64,000 nucleotides of DNA from JAAYCI01 sp964550985. Its GTDB lineage: Bacteria; Bacillota; Clostridia; Oscillospirales; Ruminococcaceae. A program made the translations under genes and the position numbers. Positions 26,089-34,853 of this stretch are shown here, piece by piece (position 1 is the first letter of the stretch; each line of letters opens with the position of its first letter). Where the stretch lies: positions 1 through 64,000 of the forward strand of contig CAZKBM010000003.1 of assembly GCA_964550985.1 (NCBI GenBank), written 5' to 3'. The notes below the pieces were generated by a model. The model ran no database searches, had not been told where the DNA came from, and saw nothing but the letters and a program-made list of their open reading frames with translations.

Positions 26089-27762
26089 TCACTGGGCCGC
26101 AATGGCAGCGCCATCGATTACATTAAAATACTGGAAGGGCGTGCGCACTAGCCCCTGAAGCTTATTGGAAACGGCATAGGTGGTGCAGGTAAAATACATC
26201 GGCCCCACGGCCATGTCTTCCAGCAAAATCCCCTCAGCCTGTATCATCAGGTCCTGCTTTTTCTGGGGGTCCGCCTCTGTTCCAGCCGCGGCCACCAACT
26301 GGTCATACTCGGCATTGGCGTAGCCCATCTCGTTCTCCGCAGTAAAAAACTTCAACATGCTCATGGCCGTGTTATCCGCACAGGTGTTTACTTCCACACT
26401 GATATTGAAGTCTCCATTTGCCTTTGCCTCTTGTAAGGCGCCCCAGGGCTGGGCGTTTACCGTTACGTTAAGCCCCAGGTTTTGCTGCCACTGCTGCTGT
26501 ATATAGGCCGCCTGGTTTTGGCTATAGGGGGTATTTCCCACATCCAGCGTCAGGCTTATTTCATCAGCGGTCACGCCCAGTTCCGCCAAAGCCGTTTCAA
26601 AGCTGGCCTTGGCCTTTTCCAAATCGTAGGCAAACAGGCTGCCGCGGGCGCTTGCATAGGTTTGGCCCCCTGCCCCGGCAACGGTGGAGGGAATTAAGCC
26701 ATCGGCCACAACCGAGCCATCTGCAATGACATTATCCAGCAAACTTTGCACGTCAATGGAATAAGCCAGCGCCTGACGCAGGTTTTTGTTTGCCAGATAC
26801 TGATTGTTTGCATTAAAACCGAGATACCAGGATGCGCCGTCAAAATAGGTATCCAGCGCAGCTTCATCCTTTTCCTTCACCTGGGCAATTTGTTCACTGT
26901 ACAGGTTGCTCAGGTCTATTTCCCCGGTCATAAAGGCATTCAAACGGGTGTTGGCATCCGCCAGCATCACCAGCTTGATCTTGGGTATCTGCACCTTGGC
27001 GGCACCGTGGTAGCTGTCTGATTTTTCCAGCGAGATATGGTCATCATGCACCCACTCGGTAATGCGGTATGCGCCGTTGGTCAGCAGAGTGTCCGCCTCT
27101 TTCGCATAGGCCTCTGCCCCTGCGGCTTCATAGGCTTTTTGGTTAACCGGGAGATAGGACGGCCTGCTTAAAAAGAACAGGCCTTCGGCCTCGGGCATGG
27201 GGCGGGCCCACTCAATTTTAATCGTATGGTCATCCACCACTTCAATCCCAAGTTCGCTCTCTTCGGCCTCGCCCTGGTAAAAAGCCTCGGCGTTTTTGAT
27301 GTTTTCATACAAAAACGCCGCCAAAGGCGCCCCTGTCTCGGGTTTTAACTGCGTTACCCAGGCAAAATAATAGTCTCCGGCGGTAACGGGGTCTCCGTTT
27401 GCCCAAAGCGCGTCCTCACGCAGATGTACCGTATACACGGTACTGTCCTCACTGATTTCCCAGCTCTCGGCCAAATCAGCCACCGGTTTATCGTTTTGGT
27501 CAAGCCTGGTAAGGCCCGATACACACTGGGCCAGAATACCCATGGCAATCACATCATTGGTAAGCATGGAGTTCATCTCCATTGGCTCGGCGGTAATGTC
27601 CAAAACCACCGTATCATTGCCGGGTGTGCCGGGGAAACTCACGGCGGTTTGGCTTCCCCCCGCCTGTGCGGGCTGGCCGCCTGTTGCCGCCTGCCCGCAA
27701 GACGCAAGGCTTACCAGCAAAAGCAAACTGGCTACCGCCGCAATTCCTCTATTTCTCTTCAT
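26089..27762 (-). CDS. oppA: Oligopeptide-binding lipoprotein OppA (SBP_bac_5 family)
   Basis: A 557-residue extracellular substrate-binding lipoprotein. The signal peptide MKRNRGIAAVASLLLLVSL ends in the lipobox LASC; the mature N-terminus is a Gly/Ala/Gln-rich tether. Family features are WEISEDSTVYTVHLREDALW, YFAWVTQL and RQALAYSIDVQSLLDN. The frame opens 51 bases earlier, but the ATG at 27762 follows AGGAAGGA and begins a proper signal peptide. It heads the opp operon behind a good promoter. Which peptides it binds cannot be read from the sequence. Confidence 0.94.
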   Translation of the reverse strand: MKRNRGIAAVASLLLLVSLASCGQAATGGQPAQAGGSQTAVSFPGTPGNDTVVLDITAEPMEMNSMLTNDVIAMGILAQCVSGLTRLDQNDKPVADLAESWEISEDSTVYTVHLREDALWANGDPVTAGDYYFAWVTQLKPETGAPLAAFLYENIKNAEAFYQGEAEESELGIEVVDDHTIKIEWARPMPEAEGLFFLSRPSYLPVNQKAYEAAGAEAYAKEADTLLTNGAYRITEWVHDDHISLEKSDSYHGAAKVQIPKIKLVMLADANTRLNAFMTGEIDLSNLYSEQIAQVKEKDEAALDTYFDGASWYLGFNANNQYLANKNLRQALAYSIDVQSLLDNVIADGSVVADGLIPSTVAGAGGQTYASARGSLFAYDLEKAKASFETALAELGVTADEISLTLDVGNTPYSQNQAAYIQQQWQQNLGLNVTVNAQPWGALQEAKANGDFNISVEVNTCADNTAMSMLKFFTAENEMGYANAEYDQLVAAAGTEADPQKKQDLMIQAEGILLEDMAVGPMYFTCTTYAVSNKLQGLVRTPFQYFNVIDGAAIAAQ

Positions 27763-27823
27763 CTCGGTTATATCCTTCCTGTTTCTATGGCAAATAACCT
27801 TAGCGCTGGCCACAACGCCATAT

Positions 27824-27852
27824 ACTATACAAGTACTATTTTTTGCTGTAAA
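27824..27852 (-). promoter_or_regulatory. Sigma-A-type promoter of the opp operon
   Basis: On the minus strand TTTACA and TATAGT are spaced by exactly 17 bases, each matching consensus at 5 of 6 positions, 61 bases before the oppA start. Confidence 0.75.
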
Positions 27853-28063
27853 TGATCGCTTGGATATTTACATAATTATATCCAAAATAGGGTAAAATGG
27901 CAAGTTGATGGCGGCTCTATTACAGAGGTGTAATCTGCAAATTTTTACATTTTTTGCCAAATACTTTGCCGCTATTATCTTCTTGGCTTAGGTCCGTCTC
28001 ATTTTTTTGCCACATTTTTTGCCCACAGCCGGCACAGGGCTATAAAACGCCTTCAAACACCCC

Positions 28064-28111
28064 CAGGGCGTCAAAAAAAGCCACCCTTCGGCAGCTTTTT
28101 TTGACGCCCTG
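28064..28111 (-). terminator. Long hairpin downstream of the VOC gene
   Basis: An 18-base perfect stem (CAGGGCGTCAAAAAAAGC with its complement) encloses a 12-base loop. On the minus strand an inner GC-rich stem is followed by seven T, the form of a terminator for the gene ending at 28321, read across the family A repeat. The rest of the 558-base spacer (27763-28320) holds the opp promoter and that repeat and no gene. Confidence 0.65.
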
Positions 28112-28144
28112 CAATAAACCATTATGGCAAAGCGGGCACTACCC

Positions 28145-28304
28145 ACAGCATTTGAACAAATGTTTTACACAGCAAGCGCCGAGCAAAAACAGATTTAGGC
28201 AAGGCGCAAAATGATAGGAATGCTTTTGGCATTGCAAAATTTGTAGGCGAAGCATAAAACTGTTTTTGCCGGTACGGTGTGTAAGTTATTTGTGAAAATG
28301 CTGT
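28145..28304. repeat. Family A inverted-repeat element, copy 2 (inverted)
   Basis: Reverse complement of the copies at 13829 and 56174, with the outer CAGCATTTGAACAAAT end at 28146. It is closest to the 56-kb copy over the interior (AAGCATAAAACTGTTTTTGCC). It lies just downstream of the VOC gene. Confidence 0.8.
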
Positions 28305-28320
28305 AATTGGGTTTACCCAC

Positions 28321-28758
28321 TTATGGCCCTGGGTACATCGCCGCTCCGTCGTCCAGGTTTAGCTGCCAGGTAATGCCAAAGGGGTCGGTAACCATGCCGT
28401 ACAGGGTGCTCCAGAAGGTTTTTTGCAGTTCCATTTCCACCGTTCCACCCTGTTTTAAACCCTCAAAAACCCGGCGCATATCGGCTTCTTTTTCAAAACC
28501 CACCACGGGGCTTATGTGGCTGCCTAGCTGATACTCCATCCCCGGGGGCACGTCACAAAACATCACAATTTCGCCGCCAATGGGCAGGCCGGTGTACATC
28601 ACCAAATTTTCTACCCCGGGGGCCGCAGGCATACCGGCATCACTCGGGGCATCTGCATAGGTTAAAAACTTGGGCTGTTCCAAACCAAAAGCTTCGGCAT
28701 AAAAAGTAACGGCTTCCCGGCAGTTTCCGTTAAAACTAATAAAAGCGCTGAATGACAT
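28321..28758 (-). CDS. VOC-family (PhnB/glyoxalase-like) protein
   Basis: A 145-residue protein of the vicinal oxygen chelate fold, PhnB-like group. The N-terminal FISFNGNCREAVTFYAEAFG and the C-terminal GMVTDPFGITWQLNL are the family signatures, with two beta-alpha-beta modules. Members include metal-dependent enzymes and binding proteins; no specific reaction can be assigned. The ribosome site is GGAGGG. It is monocistronic with its own hairpin downstream. Confidence 0.88.
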   Translation of the reverse strand: MSFSAFISFNGNCREAVTFYAEAFGLEQPKFLTYADAPSDAGMPAAPGVENLVMYTGLPIGGEIVMFCDVPPGMEYQLGSHISPVVGFEKEADMRRVFEGLKQGGTVEMELQKTFWSTLYGMVTDPFGITWQLNLDDGAAMYPGP

Positions 28759-28901
28759 TTTATTACCCTCCTTTCAAGGTAGCAACAGTATAGCATAACT
28801 TTTGAAGAAAAAAGTCGGATTATGTTTCCCTTTTTACTGAAAGGGTACTGCCTTTATTGGGGGCAAACTGCTGGGCAACAAAGCGGCGGGAGATGGCGGA
28901 G

Positions 28902-28947
28902 AAAATGACGAGACCCCGGGGCAGCAGTAGCCTCGGGGTCTCGTTTT
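28902..28947. terminator. Hairpin between VOC gene and tRNA-Gly
   Basis: Arms ACGAGACCCCGGG (28908-28920) and CCTCGGGGTCTCGT (28931-28944) with a ten-base loop and T-rich flank on the plus strand and TCATTTTC on the minus. It isolates the tRNA transcript from the VOC promoter region. Confidence 0.7.
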
Positions 28948-28979
28948 GTGAGTGTGGTAGTTTGTGTGGTACTAACAAT

Positions 28980-29018
28980 AAAATACACGACAAATCTTAT
29001 CGATTCATCGTGTATTTT
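28980..29018 (-). terminator. tRNA-Gly terminator
   Basis: On the minus strand an AAAATACACGA stem with its complement TCGTGTATTTT is followed by ATTG, starting four bases after the tRNA CCA end. Confidence 0.75.
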
Positions 29019-29021
29019 AAT

Positions 29022-29095
29022 TGGAGCGGACGATGGGAATCGAACCCACAAAGCCAGCTTGGAAGGCTGGGGTTTTACCACTAAACTACGTCCGC
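29022..29095 (-). tRNA. tRNA-Gly(TCC)
   Basis: On the minus strand the acceptor arm GCGGACG pairs with CGTCCGC; the anticodon loop CTTCCAA gives TCC; the T arm is GTGGG-TTCGATT-CCCAT; discriminator T and an encoded CCA follow. D arm AGTTTAGTGGTAAAAC fits tRNA-Gly. Confidence 0.95.
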
Positions 29096-29158
29096 AGGGC
29101 CTGCCACAGGCTTGCCCGCGGCAGTACTTATTAGAATACAGTAGGCAAAGCAAATTTG

Positions 29159-31459
29159 TCAAGAGAAGGAGACGTCAATTTCCTCACCGCTTGCCCCCAC
29201 GCGGATGCGTTCCAGCTTTTGGTTGCTCAAAATACCGTCGGCAATTTTGTCCTCCACCTCTTTGCGTATCACCCGGCGCAGGTCACGCGCGCCAAACTGG
29301 CCGCCTTTGGCCTTTTCACACAGTGCGCGCAGCGCTTCGGTATCCCACGAGAGGGCAATCTCCTTGTTGCGCAGCGGCGCTTCGTACTCGCCCAGCATCA
29401 GGGCGGCCACGCGGTTCAAATCTTCGGGCGTCAGGGGGCTAAAGGCTATCACCTCATCCACCCGGCTCAAAAACTCCGGCCGTAAAAACTCTTTCAAGGC
29501 CTTCATGCTTTTGTCGCGGCTGGCCTCGGCCACCGTTTTATCAAAACCCAGGCTGGCCGTACGGTCGGCCGAGCCGGCATTCGAGGTCATGCAGATAACG
29601 GTGTTTTCAAAACTCACCGCCCGGCCCTGGGCGTCGTTAATTTTCCCCTCGTCCAAAATTTGCAGCAGGATATTCATCACATCGGGGTGGGCCTTTTCAA
29701 TCTCATCAAACAGCACCACGCTATAGGGCCTGCGGCGCACCTTTTCGGTAAGCTGGCCGGCCTCGTCGTAACCCACATAACCGGGGGGCGAGCCTATGAG
29801 CCTGCTGACGGCGTGTTTTTCCATAAATTCACTCATATCCAGGCGAATCAGCGGGTCGACGGAATCGAACAAATCGAAGGCAAGCTGTTTGACCAGTTCG
29901 GTTTTGCCAACGCCCGTGGGGCCCACAAAGATAAAGCTGGCCGGGCGGCGGCGGCCATTGATATCCGCCCGCGCGCGTTTAATGGCGGCCGCCACAAGAT
30001 GCACGGCCTCGTTCTGGCCTATCACCTTTTTGCACAGGCGTTCTTCCAGCTTCGCCAGTTTCTCGTACTCGTTTTCCTCAATTTTTAAGGCGGGTATCCC
30101 CGTCCACAGTTCAATCACCTTGGCCACGTCGGCCATGGTCACCTCAATTTTATCCACGGCGGCCTTTAATTCGCCCGCGCCGGGCAACAAGCGGGCAATC
30201 TCACTTTTTACCTGGGCCAGGCGCTCATAGTCGGGGTCTTTCTGCTGCTCCAGCTCCTGTTCTTCCTCCCGCAGTACCGCCAAGTTCTTTTCGGCGTCCT
30301 GCCACTCGGTAATTTGGGGGTGGCGCAGGCTGCAACAGGCGCTGGCCTCGTCTAATAGGTCAATGGCTTTATCGGGCAAAAAGCGGTCGGTGATATACCG
30401 CTCAGACAAGCGCACCGCCTGGTCCACAATCTGGGCGCTCACCTTTACGTGGTGGTGCGCCTCGTAATATTCCTTTACGCCCATCAGCACCTTCACCGTG
30501 TCGTCCAGGCTGGGCTCTTCCACTTTAATGGGCTGGAAGCGGCGCTCCAGTGCCTGGTCTTTTTCAATATGCTTACGGTACTCGGCAAAGGTGGTGGCCC
30601 CTATTACCTGAATTTCCCCGCGGGAGAGGGCGGGCTTTAAAATATTGGCCGCGTTCATGGCCCCCTCGCTATCGCCCGCGCCGGTGATATTGTGCACTTC
30701 ATCAATGAACAAAATCACATTCCCGGCGCTTTTTACCTCGCTGATTAAACCCTTCACCCGGCTTTCAAACTGCCCGCGGAACTGGGTGCCCGCCACAAGG
30801 CCGGTCAAATCCAGCAGGTAAATCTCTTTATCCTTCAGGCGGCTGGGCACCTCCCCCGCTGTAATGCGCAGGGCAATGCCCTCGGCAATGGCGGTTTTGC
30901 CCACGCCGGCCTCGCCTATCAGGCAGGGGTTGTTTTTTTGCCTGCGAGAGAGGATTTGTATGGTGCGATATATCTCCCTGTCCCGCCCAATAATCCTGTC
31001 CAGCTTGCCATCGGCGGCTTTTTGGGTCAGGTTTTCGCAATAGGTATCCAAAAACTTGCGTTTGGGGGGCTTGCCGTTTTTGGCCTTGTTTTTATCCTGC
31101 TGGTTTTTTTCTCTGGGGTCCTCTTTTTGCTGGCCGCCAAACACAAAGGGGAAGGTGGCGCTGGTGCCTGGCTGGAAATCCTCCTCTTCCCCTGCGTCCT
31201 CCTCGGCGGCCTCGCCCCCGGCCATGGGGCCCTGCAAGGCGGCAAGGCCGTCTTCGCCCACAAACCCGGCAAAGCGCTCTTCCAAGCTCTCCAGGTCGCC
31301 ATCCGATATTCCGAACTGTTTAATCATATCGTCCACGGGTTTAATGCCCAAATCATGGGCACAGGTCAGGCAATAGCCGTCGCTGTGGCTCTCTTCCCCC
31401 TCCATGCGCTGGATGAAGACGATAGCCGGCCGTTTTTTACATTTTTTACACATCATCAT
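29159..31459 (-). CDS. clpE: ClpE-type AAA+ unfoldase
   Basis: A 766-residue Clp ATPase. The N-terminus has a C4 zinc finger (C4, C7, C30, C33; MCKKCKKRPA and CLTC) instead of the double Clp_N repeat, which is diagnostic of ClpE. A Gln/Glu-rich linker leads to the first AAA+ module (GEAGVGKTAIAEG near residue 181), a short coiled middle domain, and the second module (GPTGVGKTELVKQ near 512) with sensor motifs. It should unfold misfolded proteins for ClpP during stress. No CtsR operator (GGTCAAA repeats) was noticed upstream. It is monocistronic, with a 210-base gap to cvpA. Confidence 0.93.
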   Translation of the reverse strand: MMMCKKCKKRPAIVFIQRMEGEESHSDGYCLTCAHDLGIKPVDDMIKQFGISDGDLESLEERFAGFVGEDGLAALQGPMAGGEAAEEDAGEEEDFQPGTSATFPFVFGGQQKEDPREKNQQDKNKAKNGKPPKRKFLDTYCENLTQKAADGKLDRIIGRDREIYRTIQILSRRQKNNPCLIGEAGVGKTAIAEGIALRITAGEVPSRLKDKEIYLLDLTGLVAGTQFRGQFESRVKGLISEVKSAGNVILFIDEVHNITGAGDSEGAMNAANILKPALSRGEIQVIGATTFAEYRKHIEKDQALERRFQPIKVEEPSLDDTVKVLMGVKEYYEAHHHVKVSAQIVDQAVRLSERYITDRFLPDKAIDLLDEASACCSLRHPQITEWQDAEKNLAVLREEEQELEQQKDPDYERLAQVKSEIARLLPGAGELKAAVDKIEVTMADVAKVIELWTGIPALKIEENEYEKLAKLEERLCKKVIGQNEAVHLVAAAIKRARADINGRRRPASFIFVGPTGVGKTELVKQLAFDLFDSVDPLIRLDMSEFMEKHAVSRLIGSPPGYVGYDEAGQLTEKVRRRPYSVVLFDEIEKAHPDVMNILLQILDEGKINDAQGRAVSFENTVICMTSNAGSADRTASLGFDKTVAEASRDKSMKALKEFLRPEFLSRVDEVIAFSPLTPEDLNRVAALMLGEYEAPLRNKEIALSWDTEALRALCEKAKGGQFGARDLRRVIRKEVEDKIADGILSNQKLERIRVGASGEEIDVSFS

Positions 31460-31669
31460 TTTTTAACGCCTTTCTTCTGCGCTTTGGGCGCCGCTGTGGC
31501 TGGGCATCTGGCCGCCACCCCTGCGTCTTATACAGTATACCACTAGGATATGGAATCTCTGTGACAAAACGATGAATCCTCTTCTACCTCAAGGTTTATT
31601 ATACACCATTCCTGCGGTTTTGGCAATCATTTGCTTAGACTGCTAACGGCATATTTTTTATTCGATATT

Positions 31670-32341
31670 TCATAAAATAAAGTTAATTTGTGAAAAGGCC
31701 TTGTAAAAATAACTGCTGGTTAGCACCCCGCCGCCCAGGGCTTCGGCGCCCAAAAAATTACCAGCCACTTCCAGCACCATCACCAGCACAAACACATACA
31801 GTGCCCCAATGCAAACACCGGCCACGGCCCCAAAGGCTTTTTGCACCGTACCTATATAGGGCAGCCCCCTGGCAGCGCTAAGCAGGTGCAAAAGCACCCC
31901 AATCAGCACCCGCGCCAGCAAAAAGCACACCACAAACAGCACCAGGGTAACCACCGGCAGCACAAGGGGCTGCACAATTTCGGTAACCATTTTGTCGGCC
32001 AGCTGGGCAGGGTTTAATTCGCTGATGTTCACCGCGCCCAGCAGCGCCTCTCTGGCCTGGGCCGGAAGAATTTGGTTCAGTTGTTGCATGGCATTTTCTA
32101 TGGCCAGGGCGTTTTGGTCGGCAAAGGCGCTTTCCAAGCTTTCCAAAAGCCCGGCGCGGAAGAACTTATCGAACACCGGCAGGGCAAAGCTGCGCGCCGC
32201 AAAGGTGGAAACAGCAATGGCAATGGCCGTGCCCAAAAGGCTGAGCAACCCCGCAATAATGCCCTTGCGGGCGAAGTACAGGGCCGAGAGCAACAGAACA
32301 ACAAGGCAGGCAATATCAAAAATCAAGGCGGGTAAAGGCAT
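31670..32341 (-). CDS. CvpA-family membrane protein
   Basis: A 223-residue protein with about four membrane helices. LIFDIACLVVLLLSALYFARKGIIAGLLSLLG is split here only by eye: the N-terminal helix and the ARKGIIAG loop are typical of CvpA. The middle soluble segment (about residues 60-120) is amphipathic. CvpA homologues are linked to colicin V production and envelope integrity; the molecular role is unclear. It follows the DUF5711 gene by 41 bases and is probably co-transcribed with it. Confidence 0.85.
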   Translation of the reverse strand: MPLPALIFDIACLVVLLLSALYFARKGIIAGLLSLLGTAIAIAVSTFAARSFALPVFDKFFRAGLLESLESAFADQNALAIENAMQQLNQILPAQAREALLGAVNISELNPAQLADKMVTEIVQPLVLPVVTLVLFVVCFLLARVLIGVLLHLLSAARGLPYIGTVQKAFGAVAGVCIGALYVFVLVMVLEVAGNFLGAEALGGGVLTSSYFYKAFSQINFIL

Positions 32342-32382
32342 GGTGTATCTCCTATATATAATATGCAGGGTTTTAGCATCCC

Positions 32383-34011
32383 CTAGGCCGAATTGGGCAT
32401 TGAACTGGGCGCTGGGCTGGCATCCGCCCCCACAGAAGCGGCAGAGGATGGTTCCGCCGCAGGCGTTTGGGCGCCGCCGCCCAGCAGTTCACCCAGGGGC
32501 TCGGCGCTGGACACCGTGAGAACCAGCGGTTCTCCGGCTTGAACCAAATCCAAGGGCTTGGCGCTGAAACCGCGAATTTCGGCCTGTGCGCCCTCCAGGG
32601 TAAAAGCCGCCACATCCTGCCCGTATAGCAGGTACACCCCATTGGCAGCGCTCAATACCCGTGGGGTACCAGTGCCTGCTGCAGGCTCTTCAAACAGGGG
32701 CTGCAAACGGTCGTTCAAAAGCGCCAGTTCGTAACTGTCCCGCGCGCTGGAACCAAATACCAAGGCCAGCCGCCCCTCTCCCATATCGGCGGCAAGCAGG
32801 TTGCGGCCATTGTAGTCATAGCGGGCCACCTCTTCTCCCTTTAGGTTATACAGGGCGGCGTAACGGTCAAACACGGCAAGCAAGCGGCTTTGGCCTATGT
32901 ATTCCATCTGCAATATGCCCGCGTCATCGGCCCGTATGGTGCCCAGCGGCTGGGTTTTATCGGTGCGCAGCAGGTAGATGGTACTCCCCAGCGCCCCACC
33001 CTCGGCCGAGAGGCAGGCCAGAGAAAAATTGCGGTTATCGCTGCTAAAAGCGCCTGTAACGGGTTTTTCATCCACCATCGACCAAGAAAATTTTGGCTGG
33101 ACTGGGTAGATAGGGTCGTAGACCTCAATATTGGAGCGGTAGCGCGAGGAGGTGACGACGGCCAGGGTGCCGCCGGGGCTCATGGCCGTAAACAGAATGT
33201 CCTGCTCGGTACTGCGGCGCAGCACCGTGCCGCCCCGGCCCTCCACCGCATATTCCTTGCCCCCCCGGCTATACACGCAAACCCTGGTGTTGCCCGTGGA
33301 GATACCGGGGTTTGCATAGCCGTGCTGCACCCGGCGCAGTTCGGTACCCGAGGAGGAAAACAGGGCCATATCCTTATTGCCCAGAGCCGCAAAACCACCG
33401 CCGTCCATCTCCTGCGCAGTGATAAAGCCTGAGATGGAAAAGGGTGCGGGCCAGCCCTTGCCGGGGGTAAGGCGGATGCGCAGGGAATCGTATGCGTTTT
33501 GGGCCGCCATTACGGCGTAAAGGTATAGCCCGCTAAAATATAGCCACAGCCCGCACAGCAACAAAAGTACCGCCACTATAGAGACGATACGCCGCAGGCG
33601 TTTTTTTCGCCGCACAGCCTGCAAGCGGGGGTTTTTGTGCGGCAGTACAATGGCATTGTCCGGCAGGGGGACGTCGGCCGTAGCTGCAAAAGAGGGCGCA
33701 GGCTGCCCCTGCACCGGCGGCGTAAAGGCGGCCCCGCTTTGTAAGGGCTGCCCGCCCGTTTGGCCGGGAACCTTGGCAGAAGAATGCTGCACGGGTGGCG
33801 CATGGGCCTGCCCGTTTTTTTCCGCTTGCGGGGCGGGTGGCGCTGTGGCGGCAGCATCGGGCGTATGCAGCGTATCCTCTATGCCTGTGGCCCCGCCTGT
33901 TTTACGGCCCAAACGGTCTTTTTTTTCCTTCCGGCCCCGCTCTGCGGGCCCGCCTTCACTGGGCAGCACCAGTTTGGTGTGTTTTGGTTTTTTCTTAGGG
34001 CCCTGTGCCAA
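32383..34011 (-). CDS. DUF5711 membrane-anchored beta-propeller-like protein
   Basis: A 542-residue protein. Residues 1-130 are basic then Pro/Ala/Gln-rich and probably disordered in the cytoplasm; RKKRLRRIVSIVAVLLLLCG begins the single membrane helix (about 135-158). The external part (about 185-500) has repeated strands such as GKEYAVEGRGGTVLRR and GSTIYLLRTDKTQPLG that resemble propeller blades, as in DUF5711 proteins of Clostridia. The tail is Ala/Ser/Pro-rich. The function is unknown. A TTG start at 34011 lies eight bases after AAGGAGG. It is paired with cvpA. Confidence 0.8.
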   Translation of the reverse strand: MAQGPKKKPKHTKLVLPSEGGPAERGRKEKKDRLGRKTGGATGIEDTLHTPDAAATAPPAPQAEKNGQAHAPPVQHSSAKVPGQTGGQPLQSGAAFTPPVQGQPAPSFAATADVPLPDNAIVLPHKNPRLQAVRRKKRLRRIVSIVAVLLLLCGLWLYFSGLYLYAVMAAQNAYDSLRIRLTPGKGWPAPFSISGFITAQEMDGGGFAALGNKDMALFSSSGTELRRVQHGYANPGISTGNTRVCVYSRGGKEYAVEGRGGTVLRRSTEQDILFTAMSPGGTLAVVTSSRYRSNIEVYDPIYPVQPKFSWSMVDEKPVTGAFSSDNRNFSLACLSAEGGALGSTIYLLRTDKTQPLGTIRADDAGILQMEYIGQSRLLAVFDRYAALYNLKGEEVARYDYNGRNLLAADMGEGRLALVFGSSARDSYELALLNDRLQPLFEEPAAGTGTPRVLSAANGVYLLYGQDVAAFTLEGAQAEIRGFSAKPLDLVQAGEPLVLTVSSAEPLGELLGGGAQTPAAEPSSAASVGADASPAPSSMPNSA

Positions 34012-34082
34012 ACGGTGCGCCTCCTTTTTGGTGTGTTACATAAATAGTATATTATACGCAGAATTTATTACAATTTCAAACC

Positions 34083-34853
34083 TCACCTGGCTGCATCTCC
34101 CTTTTCCTGAAACGCTTCCTCGGGGTAAAACACCCGCTGCAGGCACAGCCCTTTTGCGGGCAGGGTAGGCCCTGCGGCGGCGCGGTTTTTGCCTTCCAAT
34201 ATGGCCTTCGCGTCCTCCGGGCCCAGTTTGCCCTGCCCCGCCAGCAGTAAGGTGCCGGCCAAAATACGCACCATATTGTATAAAAATCCATCAGCTGCGG
34301 CATACATTCGCAGCCAGAGTCCTTCTCTCTCCACCCTAAGCTTTTGCAGGTGACGCACACGGCTGCCCTCTTTGGCCCCGGCCGAGCAAAAGGCCGAAAA
34401 ATCCTGCCTGCCCAAAAGCCTGGCCGCCGCCGCATTCATGGCGTTTTCGTCCAGTTCCCCGCACACGCGGTAATAAAGCCCTTGCCAAAAGGGGTCGTCC
34501 ACATCGGCGTTTAACAGGGTGTAGCAGTACTCCTTGCCACTGGCGCTATACCGCGCGTGGAACTCTTCAGGCACAGGCCGGGCGCTTTGTACCCGGATAT
34601 CCGCGGACAGGTGGGCGTTTAGGGCCAGGGGTAATTTTGCAGGCGGCAGGTGGGTATTGCAGTGAAAACTCACGGCAAAGCCCCGCGCGTGTACGCCGGT
34701 ATCGGTACGGCTGCACCCCTTTACGTCCGGGCGCTGCCCCAGCACGGCCTGCATGGCGTCTTGCAGCACAGCGCACACGCTTTGGGCATTTTTTTGCACC
34801 TGAAAGCCGTGGTAGTTTGTGCCGCGAAAAGCCAGAATCAACAGCCAGTTCAT
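34083..34853 (-). CDS. truA: tRNA pseudouridine(38-40) synthase
   Basis: TruA modifies U38-U40 in the anticodon arm. The 256-residue protein starts MNWLLILAFRGTNYHGFQVQ; the catalytic aspartate is D51 in CSRTDTGVHARG, and FLYNMVRILAGTLL is the conserved C-terminal helix. The ATG at 34853 overlaps the ecfT stop by four bases (ATGA), which decides against the upstream in-frame start at 34868. Coupling to the ECF module is the usual Firmicutes order. Confidence 0.95.
   Translation of the reverse strand: MNWLLILAFRGTNYHGFQVQKNAQSVCAVLQDAMQAVLGQRPDVKGCSRTDTGVHARGFAVSFHCNTHLPPAKLPLALNAHLSADIRVQSARPVPEEFHARYSASGKEYCYTLLNADVDDPFWQGLYYRVCGELDENAMNAAAARLLGRQDFSAFCSAGAKEGSRVRHLQKLRVEREGLWLRMYAAADGFLYNMVRILAGTLLLAGQGKLGPEDAKAILEGKNRAAAGPTLPAKGLCLQRVFYPEEAFQEKGDAAR

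Noticed and set aside
28857..29084. 75-codon frame overlapping tRNA-Gly and its hairpins
   Set aside because: It runs through two terminators and the tRNA on the opposite strand and has no coding signal.
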